From assembly GCF_001427905.1 (NCBI RefSeq), contig NZ_LMEF01000012.1:1886-65885 (forward strand): a DNA stretch of 64,000 bases, read 5' to 3'. The stretch is from Flavobacterium sp. Root420 (lineage in GTDB: Bacteria; Bacteroidota; Bacteroidia; Flavobacteriales; Flavobacteriaceae). The notes under the pieces were generated by a model that made no database searches, was not told where the DNA came from, and saw only the letters and a program-made list of their open reading frames with translations. Below, one piece after another: positions 55,324-64,000 of this stretch (position 1 is its first letter; each line of letters starts with the position of its first letter). The translations under genes were made by a program, and so were the position numbers.

Positions 55324-58300
55324 ATGATAACAAACCAACGATTATTTTTTTATTGCAATTTTTTATTGCCAAAAAAAGAATGGCTATTAGCACTAATGAT
55401 GCTATTATTTTCTGTTAATCAAATGTCGGCTCAGGGCAAAGAGATTAGCGGAGTTGTTACTTCGGCACAAGACAAATTACCCTTGCCGGGCGTGAACATT
55501 ATGATAAAAGGAACCAAAACAGTAGCAGTTACTGGATTTGATGGAGAGTATATTATTAAAGCATCCCCAAATGATATTTTAGTTTTTTCATTTCTGGGAT
55601 TTCAAAATCAGGAAATAACAGTAGGAAATTTATCTAAAGTAAATGCCGTATTAAGTGAAGACACCAATAAATTAAATGAAGTAGTTGTAATAGGTTACGG
55701 TACCCAAAAGAAATCTGATTTAACAGGTTCTGTAAGTGTCGTAAATTTAGAATCGGCTAAAAAGACCGTAACATATGATGCTGCAAAAATGCTTCAGGGA
55801 CAAGTTCCGGGTGTAACGGTGCAGTCTTCAGGAGAGCCGGGAGGTTTTGTAAATGTTAAAATTAGAGGGATAACTTCATTCACTAATAACAATCCTCTTT
55901 TTGTCATTGACGGAATTATGGTTGATGCTCCTTATGATTTTGCACCGGGAGAAATTGAATCTATGCAGGTTTTAAAAGATGCGTCTTCGGCTGCAATTTA
56001 TGGTGTGCGTGGAGCAAACGGAGTTGTTATTATTACAACTAAAAAAGGAAAAGCCGGTAAAATGGACATCAAGTTTAAATCTATCGTCGGGCTTCAGGAT
56101 GTAGCAAAAAGATGGGATTTAACAGATCGTGTTGGATATCAAAAAATTACAAGCGAAGCAGAAAGAAATAGAGACATCAGAGCAGGAGTTCCGGTAAGTA
56201 TCGCTCCAGGAAATAATCCTAACAGTCCTTCTTATATTAATAATGTAGATACAGACTGGCAAAAAGAATCAATGCAAACTGGTGTGGTGCAAAATCAGGC
56301 TTTAACCTTTACAGGGGGTGCAGAAAGTATTGCGTATAGCATGAACATTGATTACTTTAAAAATACCAGTTATTTAAAAACACCACAAGAATATGAGAGA
56401 TTGTCAACCAATCTGAATTTGAATGGTAAAAAAGGAAAATTCAAATACGGAGCTAAAATCGGTTATACGCAATCTGATAAAGAGATTTTCAACGAGTATA
56501 ATGCAGGACAAACCTTTATTAGCGATATGCTAGGTGCCGTGCCAACAATGCCAGTTTATGATGCCAACAGATTGGGTGGTTATGGAGGTACTGATAATTT
56601 AACACAAAGAGCGATCTCAATGAACCCAATCGGATATAATAATCTGATCGATAATAACGGAAAAAGAAATCGTTTTATAGGTGATATCTGGGGTGAAATA
56701 GAGATTGTAAAAGGACTTAAATATAAATTGGATATCAGTTACGACAGAACAGACTGGGAAAATAGAAAATTTATTCCGCCAAGTGATTTAGGCTGGTACT
56801 ATATTACTACAAATGACGAAGCTTCTTTAGATGTAGAAACTGGAAATGAGCTAAGAACTTTCATGAATAATTTATTGACTTATGAAGTAACACTTGGAAA
56901 ACATAAAATTGATGCTCTTGCAGGCTGGATTCAGGAAAGAAGAGACAATCACAAATATAATATGAGAGGTGTAGGATATACGCCTGGAGAAATTCCGATG
57001 CTTCAATATGCTGATGCCAGAAATGCAAGCGAATATAAATATACAATTACAGGAATATCGTACATCAGCAGATTAAATTATGCTTATGATGACAGATACT
57101 TATTGCAGGCTAATTTCAGACAAGACCGAACATCTCTTTTTAGTGAAATAAATAATTCTGCAAACTTCTATTCCTTTTCAGGTGGTTGGAAAATTAGTAA
57201 CGAAAAGTTCCTGCATTTACCAGAATGGATAAGCAATATAAAACTTAGAGGTGGTTATGGTACTATAGGGAATAATACAATTCCACAATACTTTTTTGCT
57301 TCAACCGTAAACAGTTTTGCCGGGTACGATTTTAATAATGAACTGGCATCGGGAACCACTGTAGTTGCGGCACTTGACCCTAATGTTCACTGGGAAAAAA
57401 CGACTAGTAAAAACATCGCATTGGAGTTAGGATTTTTAAATAATGACTTACAATTTACAGCGGAGTATTTTACAAAGAAAGTTACTGATATGTTAGTAGG
57501 AGTTCCATTGCCATTTTCTTCAGGAGCTTTTCCAGCAAATATTACAACAAATGCCGGAGATATGAAAAATAATGGTTTAGAGTTTACAGCATCATACAGC
57601 AATCACCATCATAAATTTAAATACGATATCTCAGGTAATTTTGGAACTTTAAAAAATGAAGTTACCAGAATTGGAGCTACAGGAAATCCACTTTATGGAA
57701 CTGTTGCAAAAACAGAAGTAGGGAGATCTGTTGGTGAGATGTACGCTTGGGAAGCTATTGGTATTTTTCAAAATGCAACAGAAATTGCTTCTTCTCCAAC
57801 ACAGACAAATGCAGCACCAGGGGACATAAAATTTAGAGATGTAAATGGTGACGGAGCTATTACTGACGCAGACAGAACTTTTCAGGGAGTATCTATTCCT
57901 AAATATGGTTTCGGGATGAACTTTAGTGCATCTTATGAAAACTTTGACTTCTCCATGTTTTGGCAAGGTGCTGGTGGAAACAAAATTTTCAATAACATGT
58001 ATCGTAATTTAATGACCGGGCAATACGGAAATCATAGTACGGATGAATTGAACTATTGGACACCTTCTAATACAAATACAAATGTTCCTGCTCCGGTTAT
58101 TGGTGATCCTAACCAAAACAATAGAGAGTCTAACAGATTTATTCAACGTGGAGATTATGTGAGATTACAAACTATGGAAATGGGTTTCAATATTCCGTTG
58201 AAAGATAAATTTATCCAAAAAGCCAGAGTTTATGTAAATGGTCAAAACTTATGGACGATTACAAAGTATACTGGATATGATCCTGATTTTACAAGCGATG

Positions 58301-58380
58301 GATTGCTTTCAAGAGGATTTGATGCAGGATCTTTTCCTAATCCAAGAACAGTTTCTTTAGGAGTAGAGGTGAATTTCTAA
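55324..58380 (+). CDS. SusC/RagA-type TonB-dependent outer-membrane transporter
   Basis: 1018 aa. Signal peptide ends at about 37 (VNQMSAQG). A carboxypeptidase-like domain (EISGVVTSAQDKLPLPGVNI) spans 40-120, the plug begins with LNEVVVIGYGTQKKSDLTGS and includes VDAPYDFAPGEIESMQVLKD, and the rest is a 22-strand barrel ending SLGVEVNF. It imports an oligosaccharide, here most likely arabino-oligosaccharides, with SusD. No sigma/anti-sigma pair is next to it; control is more likely by operators D and E. Confidence 0.95.
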   Translation: MITNQRLFFYCNFLLPKKEWLLALMMLLFSVNQMSAQGKEISGVVTSAQDKLPLPGVNIMIKGTKTVAVTGFDGEYIIKASPNDILVFSFLGFQNQEITVGNLSKVNAVLSEDTNKLNEVVVIGYGTQKKSDLTGSVSVVNLESAKKTVTYDAAKMLQGQVPGVTVQSSGEPGGFVNVKIRGITSFTNNNPLFVIDGIMVDAPYDFAPGEIESMQVLKDASSAAIYGVRGANGVVIITTKKGKAGKMDIKFKSIVGLQDVAKRWDLTDRVGYQKITSEAERNRDIRAGVPVSIAPGNNPNSPSYINNVDTDWQKESMQTGVVQNQALTFTGGAESIAYSMNIDYFKNTSYLKTPQEYERLSTNLNLNGKKGKFKYGAKIGYTQSDKEIFNEYNAGQTFISDMLGAVPTMPVYDANRLGGYGGTDNLTQRAISMNPIGYNNLIDNNGKRNRFIGDIWGEIEIVKGLKYKLDISYDRTDWENRKFIPPSDLGWYYITTNDEASLDVETGNELRTFMNNLLTYEVTLGKHKIDALAGWIQERRDNHKYNMRGVGYTPGEIPMLQYADARNASEYKYTITGISYISRLNYAYDDRYLLQANFRQDRTSLFSEINNSANFYSFSGGWKISNEKFLHLPEWISNIKLRGGYGTIGNNTIPQYFFASTVNSFAGYDFNNELASGTTVVAALDPNVHWEKTTSKNIALELGFLNNDLQFTAEYFTKKVTDMLVGVPLPFSSGAFPANITTNAGDMKNNGLEFTASYSNHHHKFKYDISGNFGTLKNEVTRIGATGNPLYGTVAKTEVGRSVGEMYAWEAIGIFQNATEIASSPTQTNAAPGDIKFRDVNGDGAITDADRTFQGVSIPKYGFGMNFSASYENFDFSMFWQGAGGNKIFNNMYRNLMTGQYGNHSTDELNYWTPSNTNTNVPAPVIGDPNQNNRESNRFIQRGDYVRLQTMEMGFNIPLKDKFIQKARVYVNGQNLWTITKYTGYDPDFTSDGLLSRGFDAGSFPNPRTVSLGVEVNF

Positions 58381-58410
58381 ACCAGTTTAACCAATTAAAA
58401 ACGTATTAAA

Positions 58411-59973
58411 ATGAAATATAAAATATTTAATTATATAGCTGTTTTCTTTTCACTGGCTGTTGTAACTACAAGCTGTGTTGAAAATGAAGATTTGACTCAA
58501 ATTGACCCCAATAATGATGCAGTTGATTCCTTTTGGAAAACAGATCAGCAAGCCCTTGAAGGAGTAAATGCTACTTATGGAAGTTTGTTAACAGATGGAA
58601 CTTATATGCGTAGCACACCTCTTTTATTAGATGCAAAAGCAGATGATTCCCGTACAAACAGCCCTTGGCCATCAATGTACAATGTAGGTCACTTTAATTC
58701 AAATGTAGCCGACGCTGCAATTTATGGATGGGCTTATGAAACATATTATCAGGGAATTTATCGTGCCAATCAAGTCTTAACAAATGTGCCGAATATTCAA
58801 TTTCAGGATACGGCACTTAAAAATAGAATATTAGGGCAGGCTTATTTTTTAAGAGGACTGTATCTTTTTCATGCGGTAAACATGTTTAAAAATGTACCAT
58901 TACCAACAGAATTGGCAGTGCACTATCCTCAAAAAACACAAGCAGAAGGCTGGGCTCAGGTTATTGCCGATTTTAAAGCTGCTGCTGAATTACTGCCAAC
59001 TTCATATACTGGAGTTTCAGGTTTGGATGCTGGTCAAAAAGGCCGCGCTACAAAAGGAGCTGCTCTGGGATATTTAGGAAAAGCGTATTTGTTTACTAAA
59101 GATTTTGCCAATGCAAAAACAACATTTAAACAAGTTATAGATTTAGGAGTTTACTCTTTAGTATCCAACTATCGTGACAATTTTACGACTACTAATGAAA
59201 ACAATTCAGAATCTCTTTTTGAAGTACAATTCAGTAGAGATGCAGGCGGTGTTGATTTAGGTTGGGGCGGCGCTCCGGCTTCAGGATGGGGAAAAACTTC
59301 GGCACGTGCTATTACCTATGCGCCAAGAGCTTTTGGATGGACAGACGTGCAGCCTTCATGGACATTGTTTAATGAATTTCAACAGGAAAAAACAAAAACA
59401 GGTGTTGTAGATCCTCGTTTAGATGCTACAATATTTTATAACAAACCAGGTGGAATGCAATTATATGGTAAAGATTTTGCGACTTTTTACGCAACTAGTC
59501 CAGCAGATTTAAATGATATATTTTGTAGAAAATACCAAAACTCTGACGGACAATTTGCAGACGAATACGATTGGCGTTCAGGAATCAACGAGCGTTTATT
59601 AAGATATGCCGACATTTTATTAATGTATGCAGAATGTCTAAATGAAACGGGTGATACGCCAGGAGCTTATACTTATATTCAAATGGTAAGAAACAGAGTT
59701 AATTTGCCAGATTTAGCCACTACAAAACCTGGAATGACACAAGCACAAATGAGAGATCAGATTGGTCATGAAAGATTTTTGGAATTCCCTCTTGAAGGTC
59801 ACCGTTTTGATGATATTCGTCGTTGGGGATGGTTACAGGATGCTACAAAACTGGCATGGTTAAAATCAAGAGATGTTGAGTTTAACTCGTATGCTCCAGG
59901 AAGAGAATATTTCCCAATTCCGCAATTAGAAATGGATAACAATCCGGGAACTGTTCAAAACGACAGTTATTAA
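58411..59973 (+). CDS. SusD/RagB-type nutrient-binding lipoprotein
   Basis: 520 aa. Lipobox TTSCVEN (Cys22). TPR-like body with QAYFLRGLYLFHAVNMF and RYADILLMYAECLNETGD; closes with HRFDDIRRWGWL, typical of SusD. It caps the SusC barrel at the cell surface and binds arabino-oligosaccharides. 30 nt after susC. Confidence 0.95.
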   Translation: MKYKIFNYIAVFFSLAVVTTSCVENEDLTQIDPNNDAVDSFWKTDQQALEGVNATYGSLLTDGTYMRSTPLLLDAKADDSRTNSPWPSMYNVGHFNSNVADAAIYGWAYETYYQGIYRANQVLTNVPNIQFQDTALKNRILGQAYFLRGLYLFHAVNMFKNVPLPTELAVHYPQKTQAEGWAQVIADFKAAAELLPTSYTGVSGLDAGQKGRATKGAALGYLGKAYLFTKDFANAKTTFKQVIDLGVYSLVSNYRDNFTTTNENNSESLFEVQFSRDAGGVDLGWGGAPASGWGKTSARAITYAPRAFGWTDVQPSWTLFNEFQQEKTKTGVVDPRLDATIFYNKPGGMQLYGKDFATFYATSPADLNDIFCRKYQNSDGQFADEYDWRSGINERLLRYADILLMYAECLNETGDTPGAYTYIQMVRNRVNLPDLATTKPGMTQAQMRDQIGHERFLEFPLEGHRFDDIRRWGWLQDATKLAWLKSRDVEFNSYAPGREYFPIPQLEMDNNPGTVQNDSY

Positions 59974-59976
59974 AAA

Positions 59977-60014
59977 CAGTTTTCAGTCTCAGTTCACAGT
60001 GTGACTGAAAACTG
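59977..60014 (+). terminator. Hairpin after susD
   Basis: Perfect 12-nt arms CAGTTTTCAGTC (59977-59988) and GACTGAAAACTG (60003-60014). No clear T run follows, so it may slow rather than stop transcription. Confidence 0.6.
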
Positions 60015-60054
60015 AGACTGAGACTAAGATTTATTTGAATTAGTTAGTTTAGTT

Positions 60055-60093
60055 AATATCATATGGCAGACGAAAAATCTGTCATGTGATATT
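60055..60093 (+). repeat. Stem-loop in the susD - GH43 gap
   Basis: Arms 60055-60070 and 60078-60093 pair over 16 nt with two mismatches (AATATCATATGGCAGA with its near-complement) and a 7-nt loop. No T run; probably an mRNA structure separating susCD from the enzyme genes. Confidence 0.6.
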
Positions 60094-60158
60094 ATCTTAA
60101 AAAAGAATGAGATTGTAGAGAGATTAAAATATCAGAATAGTAACTAAAATTATAACAA

Positions 60159-61169
60159 ATGAAAACAATTACAAGTTTGGTTTTATTAGCAGTATTATTA
60201 GTAGGTTGCCAGAATGAAGATACTATAATCCCTTCGAATGATGAGGCAGTTTCAGTTGAAACAACTCAAAATTCTCAGGTAAAAAATTTAACAGCTAAAA
60301 CGGTCAGCGGAAATGTTCCGTCTCATGACCCGAGCACAATTATAAAAAGTGGTGTTAATTACTATGTTTTTACAACAGGTGATAATATACCAATGACGTA
60401 TTCAACAAATTTAACAAGCTGGACTTGGGGAACATCAGTGTTCACTTCAACTCCAGGCTGGATATCCGGATACGTTCCGGGTTTTACTAAAAATTTCTGG
60501 GCACCGGATTTAGCATGGTTCAATAATCGATGGAACATGTATTATTCTTGCTCGACTTTCGGATCTGCGACTTCTGCAATTGGACTCGTAACAGCACCTT
60601 CGATTTCACAAAGTGCCGGAACAAACTGGACAGACAGAGGTCTGGTTGTAGCTTCTTCTTCATCTTCAGATGTAAACGCAATTGACCCTTCAATTCTAGT
60701 AGACGGAAGCAACGTTTATATGGCATATGGTTCCTGGCATGCTGGTATTGGTGTTGTTCAGATTAATGTTTCAACCGGAAAACCAACAGGAACAAGAACA
60801 ATTGTTGCGGGTGGAAACAGCGCTTCATGGGAAGCTCCTTGTTTAATTAAAGAAGGAAGTTATTACTATATGTTTGTAAACAGAGGTTCTTGCTGCAATG
60901 GTGTAAACAGTACCTATTATATTGTAGTGGGTCGTTCTACAAGTCCGTTCGGACCTTTTACAGATAAAAACGGAGTCAACTTAAAAAGTGGTGGTGGAAC
61001 AACAGTTTTAGCAACGCAGGGAAATTATATAGGACCAGGACATTTGTCAAGAATTACCGGAACACAAAAAGGTTCAGTTCATTATTATGATGGCGCTGAC
61101 AATGGAAATCCAAAACTAGAAATTGTATATTTTACATGGTCATCAGGATGGCCGACACTTTCTTATTAA
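60159..61169 (+). CDS. GH43 lipoprotein, probable arabinan endo-1,5-alpha-L-arabinosidase
   Basis: 336 aa. Lipobox LLVGCQNED (Cys17). Five-bladed propeller of GH43: Asp base in SHDPSTIIKSG, pKa-Asp in NAIDPSILVDG, acid Glu in ASWEAPCLIKEG. Motifs match the endo-arabinanase subfamily. Surface-exposed and likely cuts arabinan into oligosaccharides for SusCD. Confidence 0.9.
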   Translation: MKTITSLVLLAVLLVGCQNEDTIIPSNDEAVSVETTQNSQVKNLTAKTVSGNVPSHDPSTIIKSGVNYYVFTTGDNIPMTYSTNLTSWTWGTSVFTSTPGWISGYVPGFTKNFWAPDLAWFNNRWNMYYSCSTFGSATSAIGLVTAPSISQSAGTNWTDRGLVVASSSSSDVNAIDPSILVDGSNVYMAYGSWHAGIGVVQINVSTGKPTGTRTIVAGGNSASWEAPCLIKEGSYYYMFVNRGSCCNGVNSTYYIVVGRSTSPFGPFTDKNGVNLKSGGGTTVLATQGNYIGPGHLSRITGTQKGSVHYYDGADNGNPKLEIVYFTWSSGWPTLSY

Positions 61170-61182
61170 CTTTAATATTTGG

Positions 61183-61208
61183 AGGAAGGTTTCATAAAGC
61201 CTTCCTCT
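61183..61208 (+). terminator. Hairpin between the GH43 and GH51 genes
   Basis: GAGGAAGG (61183-61190) pairs with CCTTCCTC (61201-61208); inner TTT/AAA can extend it. Followed by TTTATAATC. Weak or partial terminator. Confidence 0.55.
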
Positions 61209-61315
61209 TTATAATCTTTTTAAAAACAAATTATGAAATCGCCATGATTCAAAATGAAAATAATAATAAAGAATGGCGACACCATATTCCAATAAAAAAC
61301 AAATATTATCCACGT

Positions 61316-62863
61316 ATGAAAAAAGCATTTTTAATCACATTTCTTATTACACTTTGTAATCAGGTTAGTTTCGCTCAAAATGAAACAACAGTAGTAACCA
61401 TAAAAAATAATGCAGATGCCCCAACAATCAACAAAAACATTTACGGGCATTTTGCTGAACATTTAGGGCGCTGTATTTACGGAGGTTTTTTTGTGGGAGA
61501 TACTTCAAAAATACCAAATACAAAAGGAGTGAGAAATGACATTATCGCTGCTTTAAAAGATTTGAAAATTCCAAATTTAAGATGGCCAGGCGGTTGTTTT
61601 GCAGATACCTATCACTGGAAAGACGGAATTGGCCCACAAGAACAAAGACCAACTATTGTAAATAAATGGTGGGGTGGAGTTACGGAAGATAATAGCTTCG
61701 GAACACATGATTTCCTGAATATGTGTGAGCTTCTTGGAGCTGAACCGTATTTATCAGGAAATGTTGGAAGCGGAACCGTTCAGGAATTATCGGACTGGGT
61801 TCAATACACCAATTTCAGCGGTAAAAGTCCGATGAGTGATTTGCGTAAAAAAAATGGAAGAACAGAGCCGTGGAAAGTAAAATTCTGGGGAATTGGAAAT
61901 GAGGCCTGGGGATGCGGTGGAAATATGACGGCAGAATATTATGCCGGAGAATATAGAAAATTTGCCACTTTCATGTCTGATTGGGAAAACACGGGTGGAA
62001 TTACCCGTATCGCGTCAGGATCAAACAGTGCCGATTATAATTGGACAGAAGTTTTAATGAAAAATATTCCGCTAAATATGTTGGGCGGAGTTGGAGTACA
62101 TCATTATGCCGTAATTGACTGGGGTAAAAAAGGAGATGCCGTTAATTTTACTGAAGAAGGTTATTTCAAAACTATGAAATCGGCTTTAAAAATGGAAGAG
62201 CTGGTTACTAAACACAGCGCGATCATGGACAAATACGATCCGGAGAAAAAAGTAGCGATGATGGTGGACGAATGGGGAGGCTGGTATGAAGTAGAAAAAG
62301 GAACAAATCCTGGATTTTTATACCAACAAAATACCATGAGAGATGCGGTTTTGGCGGGAGCAACGTTGAATATTTTCAACAATCACGCTGACAGAGTTAA
62401 AATGGCAAACTTAGCACAATGTGTTAACGTGTTGCAAGCAGTGATCTTAACAGACAAAGCTAAAATGATTACGACGCCAACGTATCATGTTATGAAAATG
62501 TACAGCGTTCATCAGGATGCAAAATTATTGCCGATAAGTTTTACTTCTCCAAATTATACTTTTAACGGAGAAACACTTCCTGCAGTATCAGCTTCAGCTT
62601 CAAAAGATAAAAATGGAGCAATTCATATTTCATTAGTAAATGTGGATGCAAAAAACAAAAACAAAATAGAAATTGACGTGAACGATCTTGGTGTTAAAAA
62701 CTTTACAGGAACCGTTCTTACGGCTGCTAAATTACAAGATCACAATTCATTTGATACACCAAACAAAATTGTTCCAACCGTTTTTAAAGGTTTTGAAAAC
62801 AAAAAAGGAAAACTTGAAATTACGATTCCTCCTTTCTCAGTTGTGGTGTTAGAAGGAAAATAA
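61316..62863 (+). CDS. GH51 alpha-L-arabinofuranosidase
   Basis: 515 aa from the ATG at 61316. Sixty further codons are open back to 61136 but overlap the previous gene; the signal peptide MKKAFLITFLITLCNQVSFA starts here. Catalytic acid/base Glu in WGIGNEAWGCGG and nucleophile Glu in MMVDEWGGWYE. Removes arabinose from oligosaccharides in the periplasm. Downstream partner of SusCD and the GH43 enzymes. Confidence 0.92.
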   Translation: MKKAFLITFLITLCNQVSFAQNETTVVTIKNNADAPTINKNIYGHFAEHLGRCIYGGFFVGDTSKIPNTKGVRNDIIAALKDLKIPNLRWPGGCFADTYHWKDGIGPQEQRPTIVNKWWGGVTEDNSFGTHDFLNMCELLGAEPYLSGNVGSGTVQELSDWVQYTNFSGKSPMSDLRKKNGRTEPWKVKFWGIGNEAWGCGGNMTAEYYAGEYRKFATFMSDWENTGGITRIASGSNSADYNWTEVLMKNIPLNMLGGVGVHHYAVIDWGKKGDAVNFTEEGYFKTMKSALKMEELVTKHSAIMDKYDPEKKVAMMVDEWGGWYEVEKGTNPGFLYQQNTMRDAVLAGATLNIFNNHADRVKMANLAQCVNVLQAVILTDKAKMITTPTYHVMKMYSVHQDAKLLPISFTSPNYTFNGETLPAVSASASKDKNGAIHISLVNVDAKNKNKIEIDVNDLGVKNFTGTVLTAAKLQDHNSFDTPNKIVPTVFKGFENKKGKLEITIPPFSVVVLEGK

Positions 62864-62874
62864 AAAATATAAAA

Positions 62875-64000
62875 ATGAAAAAATCAAATTCCATTATAAA
62901 AGTTGCCTACATCGGGCTGTTGTCAATTGCCCTTGGATTTGTCAGCTGTTCTAAAGATGATCCGGCAGCACCTGAAAATCCGAGTCCACCAGTAGTAGTT
63001 GATCCGCCAGTGGTAACACCCGCTTTTCCGGGACCGACTTATGCAGATAATTATACTTCAATTTCAAGTTGGGGCAGCAGATCACAATGGAATTTAGCTA
63101 ACGTTCATGATCCATCAGTAGAAAAATCCGGAGAATATTATTATATGTACCAAACCGATGCTTCTTACGGAAATGCACACGAAGGCGACGGACATTTTTT
63201 CTACAGAAGATCAAAAGATTTAATCAATTGGGAATTTATGGGATCTTCAATGACACAGGCTCCGGCTTGGGTAAAAGATTCTTTGAACAATAAAAGAGCG
63301 AGAATGTCGCCAGCGCTCCCTTCTATTACAAATCCAACATATGGATATTGGGCACCATGCGTTCGTAAAGTGGGGAATAAATTCAGAATGTATTACAGCA
63401 TTGTTGTAACGAATCCAATTGTGGGAACAGACACGAATACTTCCTGGTCGGAACGCGCTTTTATTGGCTTGGCCGAAACAGATGATTTGGCTTCAAACAA
63501 TTGGGTTGATAAAGGTATGGTGGTTTGTTCTGAACCAGATGGTGTAAAAAGTTATGTTCGAAACGGAGGAAATGATTGGGACGCTTATTTTAAATTCAAC
63601 GCCATCGATCCAAGTTTTATTCAGACTCCGGAAGGCGATCAATATTTAATTTACGGTTCATGGCATTCTGGAATTGCAGCCTTAAAACTGAATCCCACAA
63701 CTGGAAAACCAGACCAGTTAAAAACCATTGATGATTATGGCGTTCGAATTGCAGGCCGTGGCAATGTCAACACAAACCGTTGGCAGGCACTTGAAGGCCC
63801 GGAAATAATGTACAACCCAGATACTCAATATTATTATTTGTTTTTGGCTTATGATGAATTGACTGTCGCTTACAATACACGTGTTGCACGTTCAAAAAGT
63901 ATTTTAGGACCTTATTTGACTATCAGCGGAAGCAGTATTACAAATGGTGCAGAATGTTTTCCAATGTTGACACATCCTTATCAATTTAAAAATCATACAG
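62875..64000 (+). CDS. Second GH43 arabinanase-like lipoprotein (cut by window end)
   Basis: 375 codons are visible from the ATG at 62875, 11 nt after the GH51 stop; the frame runs off the window. Lipobox GFVSCSKDD (Cys25), then a Pro-rich linker to about residue 55. Motifs: Asp base in NVHDPSVEKSG, middle Asp in NAIDPSFIQTPEG, Glu in ALEGPEIMYNP. Likely endo-arabinanase of GH43. The linker suggests surface display. Confidence 0.88.
   Translation, partial: MKKSNSIIKVAYIGLLSIALGFVSCSKDDPAAPENPSPPVVVDPPVVTPAFPGPTYADNYTSISSWGSRSQWNLANVHDPSVEKSGEYYYMYQTDASYGNAHEGDGHFFYRRSKDLINWEFMGSSMTQAPAWVKDSLNNKRARMSPALPSITNPTYGYWAPCVRKVGNKFRMYYSIVVTNPIVGTDTNTSWSERAFIGLAETDDLASNNWVDKGMVVCSEPDGVKSYVRNGGNDWDAYFKFNAIDPSFIQTPEGDQYLIYGSWHSGIAALKLNPTTGKPDQLKTIDDYGVRIAGRGNVNTNRWQALEGPEIMYNPDTQYYYLFLAYDELTVAYNTRVARSKSILGPYLTISGSSITNGAECFPMLTHPYQFKNHT

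Noticed and set aside
61136..61315. Long N-terminal extension of the GH51 gene
   Set aside because: It overlaps the GH43 gene and lacks protein features; a clear signal peptide begins at 61316.

Overview
The window looks like a chromosomal segment of a Flavobacterium close to F. johnsoniae. The evidence is low GC, no Shine-Dalgarno sequences, promoters of the Bacteroidetes type (TTG about 21-23 nt before TAnnTTTG), a SusC/SusD pair, and a 506-residue ammonia lyase that I recognise as nearly identical to the characterised F. johnsoniae tyrosine ammonia-lyase. No rRNA, tRNA, CRISPR array, IS element or prophage was seen.

Region 1 (1-9400) is housekeeping. It holds a three-gene transglutaminase / alpha-E / circularly permuted ATP-grasp operon, a CBS-domain protein, rbfA, a LolC/E-type permease, a MATE exporter, an N-acetylmuramoyl-L-alanine amidase and a DusB-type tRNA-dihydrouridine synthase.

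Region 2 (about 9519-43592) is a 34-kb pigment cluster, almost all on the minus strand, that fits flexirubin (aryl polyene-dialkylresorcinol ester) biosynthesis. Tyrosine ammonia-lyase makes the 4-coumarate starter and an AMP-forming ligase probably activates it. Two acyl carrier proteins, three intact ketosynthases, a Cys-less chain-length-factor-like ketosynthase, a half-size ketosynthase, a ketoreductase and three hotdog proteins build the polyene. A KAS III (DarB-like) and a flavodoxin-like protein (DarA-like) build the dialkylresorcinol. BtrH-like and C45 (NTN-hydrolase) proteins are candidates for ester formation. An MMPL-acyltransferase fusion, an ABC exporter, LolA-like and lipoprotein genes and two beta-barrels suggest delivery to the outer membrane. 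Two small genes at 26808-28042 look like passengers.

Region 3 (43600-64000) is sugar catabolism. A galM-galK-galT-sglT block diverges from a GntR-type regulator. Transketolase, transaldolase and a Nudix-family regulator follow, then an arabinan utilisation locus: SusC, SusD, GH43, GH51 and a second GH43 cut by the window end. A 19-bp palindrome, roughly WARTGTA-N5-WACAYWW, occurs before sglT, before transketolase, next to the Nudix gene and twice before susC. In two cases it sits one base after a -7 box with identical geometry. The Nudix protein has lost the catalytic glutamates of its Nudix box and resembles AraR of Bacteroides, so the five sites are probably its arabinose regulon.

Intergenic gaps also carry a set of long imperfect palindromes whose sequence words recur at distant places. 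They look like a dispersed repeat family of this genome.
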